Assembly (NCBI GenBank): GCA_963932465.1
Contig: OZ010792.1
Location: 18,617,701 to 18,681,700 of the forward strand
Source of the DNA: Maratus speciosus
Taxonomy: Eukaryota; Arthropoda; Arachnida; Araneae; Salticidae
Length of the DNA stretch: 64,000 bases
Direction: 5' to 3'
The notes below the pieces were generated by a model, which was given only the letters and a program-made list of their open reading frames with translations, did no database searches and was not told where the DNA came from. The position numbers and the translations under genes are program-made. Shown here piece by piece: positions 32,072 through 45,823 of the stretch (position 1 is its first letter; the number at the start of each line of letters is the position of its first letter).

Positions 32072-35000
32072 CATAGAAAAAAGTGTAAAAAAGAATGGAG
32101 CGTGATATTTCGAGGAGGGGGGGGGGGGGAGCTAGAATTATTTTTAAAATCTTAGCGTTTGTTACCGCAGCAAATATTTTAAATTCTTGTTTAACCCTCC
32201 GTCTACCAGACGGGTCCATTGGACCCGACAGGTACATACAAAATATTCATTCAAACCAGAAATTTCTTTAAAATAAACTAAGTATATAAACCAGACAAAA
32301 ATAAGGTAAATAAATAAGTTAAATAGTTTTAAATAAAAATTCTGGTGTAGAACGTTTTATTAAAACTTGAATAAAATTCCCGGTAGATCTAGGGTTAAGA
32401 CCGCCACCATCCCGACCCATCTATCTACGGAAAGATTGCGTAAAGGAGTTTCGTTCAGATATGCTTTTGTTAAGAATAGAGTGCATTCCCTGGTGGTGGA
32501 ACGTGGAACTAACATAACGCGATTTTGTTAAAATTAGGAAATCTAACAAGTCGATCTGTTTGAAACTTTAAGATATTTTATAACACATAAGATAAAGTGT
32601 AAGAAAGAATGACACGCGAAATTCCGGGAAGGGGGGGGGGGTGCTAGATTTCTATTTAAAAAATTAGCGTTTCTGACCGCTTTAGGTGACTTTTTGAGGG
32701 AGCCCTGAGATATATGCTACTTATTTAATATAAAATTGTCTAAAGTATAGTTACCACTATTTCCTAATAGTAATTTCAGCAAATATCTTAATTTCTTATT
32801 AAGACCGCCACCACCTCGAGTAACATATCTACTTATAGGTTGTTTAACGGAGTTTCCTTCCGATACAGTTTTGTTAAGAATAGAGTGCGCTCCCTGGTGG
32901 TGGAATGTGGAACTAACATTTTTGTTAAACTAGAATTATTTTTAAAATCTTAGCGTTTGTTACCGCAGCAAATATTTTAAATTCTTGTTTAAGAACGCCA
33001 CCATCCCGACCCATCTATCTACGGAAAGATTGCGTAAAGGAGTTTCGTTCTGATATGCTTTTGTTAAGAATATTCCCTGTGGTGTAATGTGGAACTAACA
33101 TAACGCGATTTTGTTAAAATTAGGAAGTCTAACAAGTCGATCTGTTTGAAACTTTAAGATATATTATAACACATAAGATAAAGTGTAAGAAAGAATGGCA
33201 CGCGAAATTCCGGGGAGGGTGGGGGGGCTCTAGATTTCTATTTAAAAAATTAGCGTTTCTGACCGCTTTAGGTTACTTTTTGAGGGAGTCCTGAGATATA
33301 TGCTACTTATTTAATATAAAATTGTCTAAAGTTTAGTTACCACTATTTCCTAATAGTAATTTCAGCAAATATCTTAATTTCTTATTAAGACCGCCACCAC
33401 CTCGAGTAACATATCTACTTATTGGTTTTTTAACGGAGTTTCCTTCCGATGCAGTTTTGTTAAGAATAGAGTGCGCTCCCTGGTGGTGGAATGTGGAACT
33501 AATATTTTTGTTAAACTAGAATTATTTTTAAAATCTTAGCGTTTGTTACCGCAGCAAATATTTTAAATTCTTGTTTAAGACCGCCACCATCCCGACCCAT
33601 CTATCTACGGAAAGATTGCGTAAAGGAGTTTCGTTCAGATATGCTTTTGTTAAGAATAGAGTGCATTCCCTGGTGGTGGAATGTGGAACTAACATAACGC
33701 GATTTTGTTAAAATTAGGAAGTCTAACAAGTCGATCTGTTTGAAACTTGAAGATATTTTATAACACATAAGATAAAGTGTAAGAAAGAATGACACGCGAA
33801 ATTCCGGGGAGGGGGGGGGGGGGCGCTAGATTTCTATTTAAAAAATTAGCGTTTCTGACCGCTTTAGGTGACTTTTTGAGGGAGTCCTGAGATATATGCT
33901 ACATATTTAATATAAAATTGTCTAAAGTTTAGTTACCACTATTTCCTAATAGTAATTTCAGCAAATATCTTAATTTCTTATTAAGACCGCCACCACCTCG
34001 AGTAACATATCTACTTATAGGTTGTTTAACGGAGTTTCCTTCAGATACAGTTTTGTTAAGAATAGAGTGCGCTCCCTGGTGGTGGAATGTGGAACTAACA
34101 TTTTTGTTAAAATTAGGAAATATAACAAGGCAATCTGTTTGAAATTTTACGATAGTTTATAACACATTAGAAAAAGTTTCTAAAAAATGGCGCGTGAAAT
34201 TTCGGGAAGGTGGGGAGAGGGGGAGGGGCAAAATATTTCTTTTTTGTTTCATACCGTTTCAGGTGCGTTTTTTGATGGAGTCCTCAGATGCATGCTACTT
34301 ATACTTATTAAATATAAATATGTCAAAAATTAAATTACCACTATTTCCGAATAGTAATTTCAACAATTATCTTAAATTCTTGCTGAAGACCGCCACCCCC
34401 TCGAGTAACATATCTACTAATGGGTTGTGTAAAGGAGTTTCGTTCAGATACGCTTTTGTTAAGAATACAGTGTGCTCCCTGGTGGGGGAATGTGAATTAA
34501 CAGACCGCGATTTCATTTAAAGTAGGAAATCTAACAATTCAATCTGTTTTAAACTTCAAGATACTTTATAACACACGATAATAAATTATAAAGAAGAAGG
34601 GCGCGTCGCATTTCGAGGAGGGGGGGGGGTTGAGGGAGGTGCGCGAACAAAATTAGGAAATATAACTGGACGATCTGTTTGAAACTTTAATATGGCTCAT
34701 AAAACATAACATAAATTTTTAAAATCAGGCCGCGTCAAAAATCATGGTGACTATCTGAACACTCCCCCCCAAGGGGGGCACTTTTCTAAATTTGGCAGAT
34801 ACCCGTTATGTGATATATCGTAGCATTTTGGGGGGGGGGCGAACAAAATTAGGAAATATAACAAGGCGAATATGTTTGAAACTTTAACATAGTTTAGGAT
34901 GTGTTTGCCATAATTTAGAAGGTATTCCATGGCGATAAATGTACTGGACGTTTTGGAGGAAAGTGTTTTGAAAGGGATATTAAACGAAACCCTTTGTGCG
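32072..35000. repeat. Poly-G tract minisatellite, second block
   Basis: Second copy of the 26.5-29.5 kb array with the same order of half units. G runs lie at about 32117, 32633, 33223, 33811, 34619 and 34830, several differing in length from the first block. Confidence 0.85.
32191..32398. mobile_element. TTAA-flanked MITE, family E, copy 2
   Basis: Same element and same target as at 26742-26949, copied with the segmental duplication. The insertion therefore predates it. Confidence 0.88.
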
Positions 35001-35120
35001 ATGTATGATCACACTTACCCACTTGTTTTTTCATATACTGGGGAACATCCCATTGCATGATTGCATAACACTATTAACGAGATAAATAAGTTTTGGACGA
35101 TCTTGGGGTCCGAATAGCAG

Positions 35121-35300
35121 CAAGGCTCCCAAATGGTCCGCCAACTGAATACCAATATTATTTTAGAAAAATTTTCTTTTTAGATTTATCTTACAAACCG
35201 CCCCGGAATCACCTTTGAAAGTTAATTCTAGCGCAAACCTACCATAACATTTTCTGTTAAAATGTATTGTATTCAGTTGGCGGATCATTTGGGAGCCCTG
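35121..35300. mobile_element. 180-bp TIR element, copy 2
   Basis: Duplicate of 29670-29849, with the same TAGCAG flanks. Confidence 0.85.
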
Positions 35301-35739
35301 TAGCAGGAAAACTCCTATACCGTCCCGTGTCCCTGATGCTGATTTTGAAGTTTGGAGCTATCTGTATAAAATTGTTTCAGTAAAAGTAATTCGATGTAAT
35401 ATTTTTCCGAAACTGGGACAATTGTTTTATATAAATATGTATTAAAAAATTAACCAGCACACATTTTTACGGTTGATATTATTTTTTTAACTCTGTCCCT
35501 GGGTTTTAGATTCCTTACCGTCCCTCTTGCTAAACTTATACAGAAAATCAATTCAGATGCAGCTACAGAATTTTTCTGAAGCTTTTTCTCATGAAGAACT
35601 ATGGTAGAGAAAGAATGCCTAAAATTCTTTGACAGGAAATTGACTGCAGAATTTAAATCAGCATTTAAATATCAATTTCAAGCATCGTGGCTTTATTGGT
35701 AGTCTGACCATCCCCAAGGTTTATTACTGCACTTTTCTA

Positions 35740-35935
35740 GGGGTATTTTCACGAGCACTTCTCGTGCAAGTCACATACTATGCTTGTTGGCCACCGTTAG
35801 TTTATAAAACTTTGCTTCGCCTTTTTCAATTAATGAGATATCTCCCATAAAAAAGTCACATTTTTCCGTTCTAAAATACTGGTAGTCAAAAATCTAGAAT
35901 GTGACTTACACGACAAGTGATCGTGGAAATGCCCC
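35740..35935. mobile_element. TA-flanked MITE, copy 2
   Basis: Duplicate of 30289-30484 with identical ends. Confidence 0.82.
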
Positions 35936-37332
35936 TAGATATATATTTTTTAAATTTAATCCAGTGTAAATAACAGTTTCTAAAAATCAATAAACATTGT
36001 GACTATCACTGAGTCTTAACATGATTTGCCTAAAAATAGTGGTAATTTTCCTTACCGTCCCATCCTTACCATCCTTTATTTTTCCATTACCGTCCGTTTT
36101 TTTCTATACCATCCCCGTTTTTTCCTTCCGTCCCTTCTTTAACACCCTTTTAAGACAATGTTATACCAAAATTTTGTACTAAAACACTACATTGTTATTA
36201 TTTCTTATTTGAATATCCTGTGGGTACTACGCAAATTCATTATAAGTAAAAATTTAGAAGAAAATAAAAAGTTATAGTGGTAAAATGGTAAGGAAAATTA
36301 AACTCGCAAGTTTAACTTAAACCTCAGTTAAATAAAAAGTTTTTCGCTGCTGATCATTATTTCTTTATTTTGAATCCTTAAGGCATTCGTCTATCAGATT
36401 AAAATGTTATTTTAGCAAGTTTAATTTTGCCAGATTTTTATTCCCGAAAGTCAAAAGTTTGTGAGAATGCGCCAGGTATAACAGACTTCTCCGGCTGAAT
36501 AAAGTTTGTCATACCAAGTTTTTCTGAAAAAGCCCAAAAGTTTCTATAAAATGCTATAAGAGCTCATATCCACGATGACGGTAAAACATTATATATTTTT
36601 AATAATAAATAATTTACAATATAACATACATATAACTACGTAAAAGGTGACTCAAACATATAAAAATATCATTTATTGCAACCCGAGATCTTTCGAACAC
36701 ACACGCGTTCATTTTTAAAGGGGAAAAAATGACTGACTGAATAGAAATACATTTTAAAAACAAAAACAAAATAGTACGCATGCGCAAGCGGAGTTCAGTC
36801 CATTTCTCTGCAGAGGGGTGAAAAGACCAGTTCATATTATCAGGCGGTCTTGAAATGTTTAGGATATTGTACCAAATTGCGGGAATATTATACGAAAGGG
36901 CATCGTTACAAACATTATCACTTCTAAGTAAAATTTCAATGGATTCACGGATTATGGAAGAGTAATGGTTAGACGTTGAAATGATCATTTTAGCTTTGTA
37001 GAAGTTTATCTTAATATTTTCTTTTTGATCCAATCTGGATAAAGCTGTACTTGGTTGGCCTAACATTTTACTATCAATTTATATATATATTTTTTTTTCA
37101 ATTTCGCGATGACGGGACTTTCGATGTCACCGGCTCCCGGACTATTACGTTTAAAGTTCCAAAGAACCGTTTTTAATGATTGTACAATGCTGTCTGTACG
37201 TGCGTGTATATGGGAATGAACACGATGACGTAGAGATGATGCCTGATTTCGATTTAGCTCTTATTTAGCGAATGTTATAACGCAAAGCCATTATATATTT
37301 TCGAAAAAATCTAGTTTGCTATCTAAACCATT

Positions 37333-37548
37333 TTAACCACTTAATTCTCGCTCCCGTAATATTCACGGGCTGTGATTTTTGTTCAGATTGTTTGATTCCC
37401 ACCAGTTTTATAAAATAGTGTAATGGCTTTATTAAGATATCATTTTACCTGTCATTAAATAAGGTGAATATTTCTTTTTCATAAAAGTGGTGCCAATAAG
37501 CAATTTGAATTTTTAAACCGTAATTTAATGCCACCGTTGAGGTGTTAA
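37333..37548. mobile_element. TTAA MITE family F, complete copy
   Basis: TTAACCACTTAATTCTCGCT at left and CCACCGTTGAGGTGTTAA at right. CCCACCAGTTTTATAAA and a hairpin CCCGTAATATTCACGGG near the left end are family features. About 90 bp after the right TTAA (CCTGTGCCCCTAGCATGAAA) are also shared with the 42-kb copy, so a larger unit was copied. Confidence 0.82.
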
Positions 37549-37678
37549 AAATCCTGTGCCCCTAGCATGAAAAGTCTGATTTGAAAGCGATTTTTTTTAA
37601 GTGAAAACTTCTTTAGGCGCGTTGAGCTTTTTTTGAGATTTAATCATTCATTGGCGATAACCAGTAAATATATTTTTT

Positions 37679-38192
37679 AACCATTTAGAAAAATGGTTAT
37701 TGTCCTCTGTAAAGGTAGGAAATCAAAAACATATCTGAAGCGTTTTATTAGTTGAACCGCATTTTATTCGTTTTTTGATTGGTCTATACAAATCTGAATT
37801 TATCTTTACTTTCAACAGAGATTGATACTTCTGTTGCCACTATGACAAAAAGTAATAAAAACTACAAAAAAAATTAATAACTCAGAACAAATTGAGATAC
37901 AGCTTTCAAACAAATTGCATTTAAAAGTACACTTTTTTCTCTATACGACGGTGTAAAAAGTAATATTGTGGGGTGTTTAGAAGTTTAAGAATGAAATTTC
38001 ATTTAAAATTGGTCCAGGAATATTAATGTTTAATCCATGGCGTACGTAATGTATGACCATCTTCGTAGAAGTTTAAAAATTTACAGTATCGAAAAATGTA
38101 ATCCATGGCGTACTTAATGTATGATCAACTCCGTGCGATTTTTTATGTCTTAAATTTTAGTCTTTGAAAAAATCATTTTCCAAATGGTCGTT
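37679..38192. mobile_element. MITE family C, copy 2
   Basis: AACCATTTAGAAAAATGGTT at left, TTTTCCAAATGGTCGTT at right; colinear with 13769-14377 but shorter. It contains two copies of CCATGGCGTAC near 38035 and 38103, pointing to an internal duplication. Confidence 0.65.
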
Positions 38193-38209
38193 GTAATTTG
38201 TTAAATTGA

Positions 38210-38247
<38 letters not shown>

Positions 38248-39383
38248 GCAATTATTAATTTATTCATCACAACAATGATGCTTCACCAGGACATGTCTTA
38301 ATTTAATGAAACTTTTTTTACGTAAAAAACAAAAAAAAAAAATAATTTACAGTGAATTAAAATAGTAATAATAATTTACACTTACTTTCATTAGTCAGAT
38401 AAAATTTCGCTGTATGTCGAAAAATGTCAATTGGATTGAACTGTAAACTTTCGCACCATGGTTTAGGCAATGCCCATTCTATTTATGTAAAAATTTATGT
38501 GCATCTTAATTGATATTTTTATATTGACTTATTAATATTTTTCATCATTAAAATTATACTTTCGACTAAACGAAAAGAACGCTAGAATTTGTTTGGGTCA
38601 ATTCATTGTATCTCGCTAAAATCAAAATTTAAAATCTCATTAGTCTTTGGGACGAAAAGAAAATTAAAGTCTGTCCGGTGACTTTAACAATAGCATTCTC
38701 ATTTTCGACCTCTAAAAATTTAACAAAAATACATAATATTTTTACTTTCTTCTATTTTTACAAGAAGAAATCATTGGATTCGTGAAATTTTTCCACTTTC
38801 GGTTTTCGACTGATTTACACGTTTTAGGGGGTCAGAGATTCCGAAAAACATGTTTTTACAAAATATCTGTCTGTGAGTCTGTGAGTCTGTCACTCTGTCT
38901 GTCTGTATGTATGTGACACAAATTTTGTGCGCTATAATAAAAATAAAGGGAATTTAATAAAAATTTATATTCTGTTAGTCCCTGATATAAATTGGTGCTG
39001 ATTAGTTTTTGGTGTAAATCGCTCAACAGGTGGCGCTGCTATGCAGTTTTTTCGCAATTTCCCCAATAGCTCAATCTCCAGAACTAATGCACGGATTTTC
39101 ATAAAACTTGAAATTCAGATATACTTTGACATGAATTGATGCTAAATGTTGATGTAATTTCTTCTACTATTTAAATGATTTAATTGACGTTATTTATATA
39201 GAAGAAAGTTTTGTGATGGCCACAGCATACTTGTTCCAAAATGATTGGGTCCAACCAACTCAATATAGGTGTTATCTGTTGCAAAATGGAGTTATTGCAA
39301 TTTTTAATATATAGACGAATCCTAAGCGTTAGTTACAGCGTCCAGAAATATGTAGTTTGAAATGCATTTTAAATATTAGGTCA
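38193..39383. other. Non-coding stretch with microsatellites
   Basis: (GT)n at about 38214-38246 and a TCTG-rich tract at 38868-38915 followed by GTATGTATGTGACAC. No gene. TAAAAATTTATATTCTG and AGGTGGCGCTGC belong to the repeat that carries the TCTG tract. Confidence 0.5.
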
Positions 39384-39630
39384 TTAACCCTCTCGCTGCG
39401 TAATTGTTTTATCAAAATAGCTTCACAAATTGTGTATTTAAGAATTTTTATTCTTTTGTCACCGGTTTTTCAAAACAAAAATTTTTGTCTAATTTAATCG
39501 GGAAAATTCTCCGATTAAATAAGGCAAAATTTACAATTAAAGAAAAATCGGTGGGAATAATCAAGGAGGATTAATTAGACGGAAAAATGCATCCCCGAGG
39601 AAATCTCGGGTTCCGGATTGAGAGGGTTAA
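39384..39630. mobile_element. TTAA-flanked piggyBac-type MITE
   Basis: TTAACCCTCTCGCTGCG at left, GGATTGAGAGGGTTAA at right. Internal GTCACCGGTTTTTCA and AAATCGGTGGGAAT form the motif pair. AATCGGGAAAATTCTCCGAT resembles the interior of family B at 26010. Confidence 0.85.
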
Positions 39631-39718
39631 TCCCTTGGGTAAACTTGACGACTGAGACTCGTCATGCATCTGACCACAGGTCCTTATTTTTATATTTCAT
39701 TTACACAACTATTTAAAA

Positions 39719-41072
39719 TAGCCCAGTGGTAGGGGAGGTAAAAAGGCCGAATTCGGAATTAATTAGGGGAAAGCTGGAAATTGTTTTAATCCATTTAGTT
39801 TAGGTCTAGAATGAATATGCTAAGTTTTTCCCCTCGTACTAGGTGAACGTTAGGAAATGTGTATAGATTTATAGTTAAAAAAAAACGTTTTCTTGCATAA
39901 CATAACAATATCGCAAAAACAGCTAACTCTGTCAAAAACATTGTCAATACAAATGTTGTTGAGCTTAAAATTCTGAGTAAACTGAGTACCTGCACTTAAT
40001 ATTTTTGTTGAACATTAAGGTCACAATTCTGCTTTAAAATTTTACACCTGTGCTCAGGGGGTTGAACTCAGGATTAGTTTGGAGAAAACTGGAAATTGTT
40101 TTAATCCCTTCAGTTTAGGTCTAAAATGAACATACTATGTTTTCTTCCTCGTACTTGGGTGAATGTCATATACAAAAATAAATATGTACATATTTATTTT
40201 TGAAAAATACGTTTTTATTTTAATTACCTTAACAATATCTCAAAACAGCGACCTCTATAAAAAATATTGTCAATACGAATGTTGTAGAGCTTAAAATTCT
40301 GAATAAAATGAGTACCACCATTAATATTTTTGTTCAACATTAAGGTCGCAATTCTATTTCAAATTTTTTCAAATCAAGACCTTGAAGCCAGGAGAGACCA
40401 AGTTAACTTAATAATGTCTCAAAATTGCGGTCTTAATATTGAACAAATATATTAAGTGTAGGTACTGATTTTGTTCAATATTCTAGTCTCTACAGCTTTT
40501 GTATTGACAATATTTTTGATAGAGTTAGCTGTTTTGAGACATTATTAAATGAACTTGGTCACTCTTTGCTTCAAGCTCTTGATTAGCGATTAAGGCAAAA
40601 TTTTGAAATAGAATTGCGACCTTAATTTTGAACAAAAATATTAATGATGGTATTCATTTTATTCAGAATTTTAAACGCTACAACATTTGTATTGACAATA
40701 TTTTTTTATAGAGTTAGAGTTGTTTTGAGATATTGTTAAGTTAATTTAAAAAAAAAATGTGTGTTTCGAAAATAAATATGTACATATTTTCTAACATTCA
40801 CCCAAGTACGAGGAAGAAAACATAGCACGTTCATTTTAGACCTAAACTGAAGGGATTCAAACAATTTCCAGTTTTTTCCAAATTAATTCTGCGTTTAAGA
40901 CCCTGAGCACGGGTGTAAAACTTTAAAGTAGAATTGTGACCTTAATGTTCAACAAAAATATTAAGTGTAGGTACTCATTTTACTCAGAATTTTAAGCTCT
41001 ACAACATTTGTTGTTTGTGTGTGCCACAATGTTTTTGACAGAGTTAGTTGTTTTGAGATATTGTTATGGTAT

Positions 41073-41109
<37 letters not shown>

Positions 41110-41266
41110 GTTTTTTGACTATAAATCTATACATATTTCCTAACGCTCACCTAGTACGAGGATGGAAAACATAGCATATTCATTCTAGACCTAAATTGAA
41201 GGGATTAAAAAAATTTCCAGCTTTCCCCTAATTAATTCCGAATTCAACTCCCTAACCACTGGGCTA
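39719..41266. mobile_element. 1.5-kb foldback element
   Basis: Begins TAGCCCAGTGGTAGGG and ends CCCTAACCACTGGGCTA. Arms of about 700 bp are inverted copies: left GGGAAAGCTGGAAATTG, TTTAGGTCTAGAATGAATAT, CTCGTACTAGGTGA; right TCACCTAGTACGAGG, ATATTCATTCTAGACCTAAA, CAGCTTTCCCC. Each arm holds two diverged sub-repeats (TTTAGGTCTARAATGAA, AACATTAAGGTCRCAATTCT). The centre is near 40490. A poly-A run of 33 interrupts the right arm (41075-41107). No coding capacity. Confidence 0.9.
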
Positions 41267-42127
41267 AAAGTGGAAAAATGTAGTATATTTCTCTTGCACG
41301 TGCTGTCAAAGTGCATATGAAGGATTTTTGTTTTAAGAAAGTAGTGCGAGATAGAAGAAAATATGCCAGTGGCAGATCTATAAGAAATATGCACCCAAAG
41401 GGTTAAGGGGGCACAGGACTTTTGAATTTGTCGAAACAATCAAAAACATCGCCTTTTTTAAAGTACCAATACACAAATAATTTGCAATTAAGTTTTTTTT
41501 TTCATTTCTACCTAAAGTATATATCAGTAACTGTATTATCCAGAAAAAAAATGTTGTACACAAAATTAATATTTAAAATTTAAATTTAAAAATTCATCTC
41601 ACTAACGAGTGAATTAAAATCATTAACTGCTGCGCGCATGATGAGACTCTAAATTATGCATATAGAAAACAATTTTTGAGCAAAATAGAATCATAACACA
41701 CATGCGTTTAAATTAAGACGAAAATGTATACTAAAAGTTTTGTTTAAAATTTAAATTTAGCACACAAAAAATCAAAAATTAAAAGAAAAATTTTAATTTT
41801 TTCAAGTGCAAAAAAATAAACAACCAAAATATGTCAAATATGTTTTAGTATGTAGCCTATAAAGGAACGCATATTTGGGCCAATTTTTTAAATCTGTAGC
41901 TTACATACTAGTTTAAAAGTAACAGTGCAGACAAACTTCAAATTTACTAATCTGAAAAAATGCGTTTTAAAGTTTCAATATCTATGGGCCTTCAATTGTA
42001 CTCACCGTCTATAAATGGTTATAACTCAAAAAATAATGCAGATTTTTGAATGGGGTTTTTTGCATATTGTTCAGAATTTTAAAAAACTCAGAATGAAACA
42101 AAAACCGAAAACGGATTTTTTGACAGT
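41267..42127. other. Non-coding stretch
   Basis: No gene. AT-rich, with runs of AAATTTAAATTT; no element ends recognised. Confidence 0.4.
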
Positions 42128-42347
42128 TTAACCACTTAAATCTTGCTCCCGTGATATTTACGGGCTGTGTCTTTTGTTCAGATTGTTCGATCCCCACCAG
42201 TTTTTAAAAAAATAGTGTAATTGGCTTTATTAAGGTATCACTTTACCTGTCATTAAATAAGGTGAATATTTCTTTTTCACAAAAAGTGGTGCCAATAAGC
42301 AATTTGAATTTTTAAACCGTAATTTAATGCGACCGTTGAGGTGTTAA
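42128..42347. mobile_element. TTAA MITE family F, third copy
   Basis: TTAACCACTTAAATCTTGCT at left, GACCGTTGAGGTGTTAA at right, colinear with 37333-37548. CCCGTGATATTTACGGG replaces the hairpin of the other copies with one change. Confidence 0.82.
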
Positions 42348-42402
42348 AAATCCTGTGCCCCTAGCATGAAAAGTCTGATTTGAAAGCGATTTTTTTTTAA
42401 GT

Positions 42403-42758
42403 GAAAACTTCTTTAGGCGCATTGAGCTTTTTTTGAGATGGAGAAAAACCACTGATTTGGAGACACTGGTACGTAACCGACATGCTAGCATTTTGGCACA
42501 TAGACACTAGCGCGCCAAGCGGGGAATGACAGGAACTTTTCCCTCTTCAGCTCAATCCACAAAAGAAGAACGAAGCTAAAACTCGCTTTTTCTCCCGGCG
42601 TTCACACAGGAACACACACACACACATTATCAGTTTTCGAAAACTTCTTTAGGCGCGTTGAGCTTTTTTTGAGATGGAGAAAAACCACTGATTTGGAGAC
42701 ACTGTTACGTAACCGACATGCTAGCATTTTGGCACATAGACACTAGCGCGCCAAGCGT
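42403..42758. repeat. Direct repeat of about 120 bp, spaced by a CACACA segment
   Basis: GAAAACTTCTTTAGGCGC through GACACTAGCGCGCCAAGCG occurs at about 42403-42519 and again at 42638-42758. Only two or three bases differ. The spacer includes ACACACACACACA and a family F flank is fused at the left. Confidence 0.85.
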
Positions 42759-43379
42759 AATATAATTGTGGTATTGTATTCAATAATAAAAATATTTTTG
42801 GATAGTATTGAATTGGAGTATGGATTTCAACATTTGGATAGTATTGAATTGTAATGGTGGCCGTTTATAATTCACCGGATAAATCTTTAAATGCAATACG
42901 AGAATTTTTGTACGAAAATTTGTTTATTTGTATGTACATGTATAATTTAATAATATAATTTAATATAATAATATACTATATTACAAATTATTAATGTTTA
43001 TTTATATGTAAATTATAGTTAAATTATATTACTATGAAAACTGTAATATAATTTTGGTAGTAATAGTTTATAATAATGAATAAAAAAACACTTCATTTAA
43101 AAGTATTTTCTGCACAATAAAACATTTCCTGACGATTAAACACACACACGTAATTGTTGAAGTTTTCACTTCTATTGGCACCCCCGGAGTGCCACTGTTT
43201 TTTTTTGTTTTTTTTTTCACATAGAAATTCCAAATTCTCACCAGAAAGCTTTAATAGATTTTTTTGTTTATATGATGACAGATATTCCACAAATAAAATA
43301 AAATTACTATTCAAAGTTTACTGGTATAAATTCAGAGTTTCTGAATAGAAAAACGACTTTCAGATCTCAAGATTCGTAA

Positions 43380-43700
43380 TTAACACGTTCACTGCCACCA
43401 TAGGAATATAAAGTGATCAACGGGGTGCCAAGCTTAAAAAGACTAATTGAAGTGTTTTTAAAGGGTTTATATGTTGTAAAATAAATGCAGTATAAATAAT
43501 TCCGACTAAGTTCACAAAAATATAATAAGTTATAGTTATCCCAGAGTGCCACATACAAATATAAAGTCACTGCTGACCTTCCCACGATTTTTACTTAATA
43601 TTATATGGAAAGCTACTTGTGACACACGGGTGATGCTCACGGCACAAAATGATAAAAATTAGAGACTCACCGGTGATGCTCATGGCAGTGAATGTTTCAA
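43380..43700. mobile_element. Decayed TTAA MITE with CACTGCCA ends
   Basis: TTAACACGTTCACTGCCA at left; opposite strand of the right end TTGAAACATTCACTGCCA, so the right TTAA has mutated to TCAA. Contains GAGTGCCACATAC and a repeated TGATGCTCAYGGCA. Before it, 43140-43345 carries ATTCTCACCAGAAAG and TTTACTGGTATAAATTC, a probable decayed MITE. Confidence 0.6.
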
Positions 43701-44049
43701 TGACCTTCGCTCATTCCTAACGTATCGGGTATTACAGAATAAATATTTTTTAATTCTGTTTTTCGTAAAATTTTTCTTTCAAAAATATGTTTAACGTGGT
43801 TTAAATTGCATCTTAAATATCTAAAAAGTCCTTCCGGCCAGTGCCGGGAGGAAGAGGTAGCTTTCATATTCCTTATTTTAAAAAAGCCAACTTATATTAT
43901 TCAAACACACAAAGCCCAATTTAGTGGAAACCGAATATAGGAGATTCAATACTAATTTTTATCAATATAATGAATGAGAATTTCGCGAAATTAGTCAGCT
44001 TTATCCCAGTTGCTTTTCTTTAAAGTAACTTATATTTGGCTGCCAAATT

Positions 44050-45823
44050 CGGCGATTTTTTAAAGTGCCTGCCATTTTAAGACAACATGGTGGATGTGGC
44101 TAACCAGTGAACTTGGTCGAGACCTTAGTAATTGCTGTGCACATGCTCACTCACATCGGAATCGGTTGATATATACGAGTGCTGTCGCAGGCAAAAAAAC
44201 AGATTTTTCACCCACATTAGAAATTGAAACTGCTATATCTGAGCCATTTTTTAAGATAAAGACAAACAAAAAATGCTCCTGAATCCTTATATCAAAGTCA
44301 AATACTTAAGAAATAAACCTTTTTCAATTTCTAATTTTTTTGCAGCTCACTTTAAATATAATTTTTTTTTAATTTAATGGCCGCCATTTTGAAACAAGAT
44401 GGCTGATGAAGCTGGCCAGCGAACTTGGCCGAGATATTGATGTATACTATCCACATGCCCTCTTACATCGAAATAGGCGAGTACGTGTGTTATCGCGTGA
44501 CAAATACAAGATCGTTTCAAAATGTTAGCCATGTTAGAAATTCAAAGTGGTATAATTCAACCATTTTTTAAGATATAAACAAAAGAACAAATTTTCAGAA
44601 ACAAAAACTGCTCCGGAATCTTTGTATCAAGGCCAAACACATAAAAAAATCTTTTTCATTTTCCAATTTTTTAATACCTCATATTAAATTTTAAATTTAA
44701 TTTTTTTTAAATGGCAAACCTTTTGAAACAAGATGGCGAATGAAGCTGGCCAACGAACTCGGTCGAGACATTGGTATGTACTATGTACAGACCAAGTTAC
44801 ATCCAAATCGGTTGATAAATACGCCTGTTATCGTATGACAAAAATCAGGTAGTTTTAAAATGTCAGCCACAAGAGAAATTCAAAATGCTATAACTCAGCC
44901 ATTTTTTTAGATATAGACAAAACAAAAACTATTCCGGAATCTTTGTATTAAGGTCAAACACATACGAAAAAAATCTTTTTCATTTTCCAATTTTTTGGTA
45001 TCTCATTTTAAATTTTAATTTTTTTACATTTTTAAATGGCCGCCATTTTGAAACAAGATGGCGGATGAAGCTGGCCAACGAACTCGGTCGAGATATTTGT
45101 ATGTACTATGTACACACCAAGGTACATCCAAATCGGTTCATAAATACGCCTATTATCACGTGACAAAAATCAGGACGTTTCAAAATGTCAGCCACTCTAG
45201 AAATTCAAAATGCTATAACTCAGCCATTTTTTAAGATATAGACGAAACAAAAACTGCTCCCGAATCTTTTTATCAAGGTCAAACACATAAGAAAAAAATA
45301 ATTTTTCAATTTTCAATTTTTTGGTACCACATTTCAAATTTAAATTTTTCTTAAAAATTTAAATGGCCGCCATTTTGAAACAAAATGGCGGATGAAGCTG
45401 GCCAACGAACTCGGTCAAGACATTGGTATGTACTATGTATACACCGAATTACATCGAAATCGGTTCATAAATACGCCTTTTATAGCGTGACAAATTTCAG
45501 GACGTTTCAAAATGTCAGCCATGCTACAAATTCAAAATGCTATAACTCAGCCATTTTTTAAAATATAGACGAAACAAAAACTGCTCCGGAATCTTTGTAT
45601 AAAGGTCAAATACATAAGAAAAAAATATTTTTCCATTTTCAATTTTTTGGTACCACATTTCAAATTTTAAATTTTTTTAAAAATTTTAAATGGCCGCCAT
45701 TTTGAAACAAAATGGCGGATGAAGCTGGCCAACGAACTCGGTCGAGACATTGGTATGTACTATGTACACACCGAATTACATCGAAATCGGATCATAAATA
45801 CGAGAGTTACAGTGTGACGTATG

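Larger units (their letters stand above)
32072..37517. repeat. 5.45-kb tandem segmental duplication, copy 2
   Basis: Near-identical to 26620-32066. Sample differences: CGCGATC/CGCGATT near the first MITE, a G-run length change near 34830, and single changes in the 150-codon minus-strand frame (K to E, Y to F). The right edge falls inside a complete family F MITE. Confidence 0.95.
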
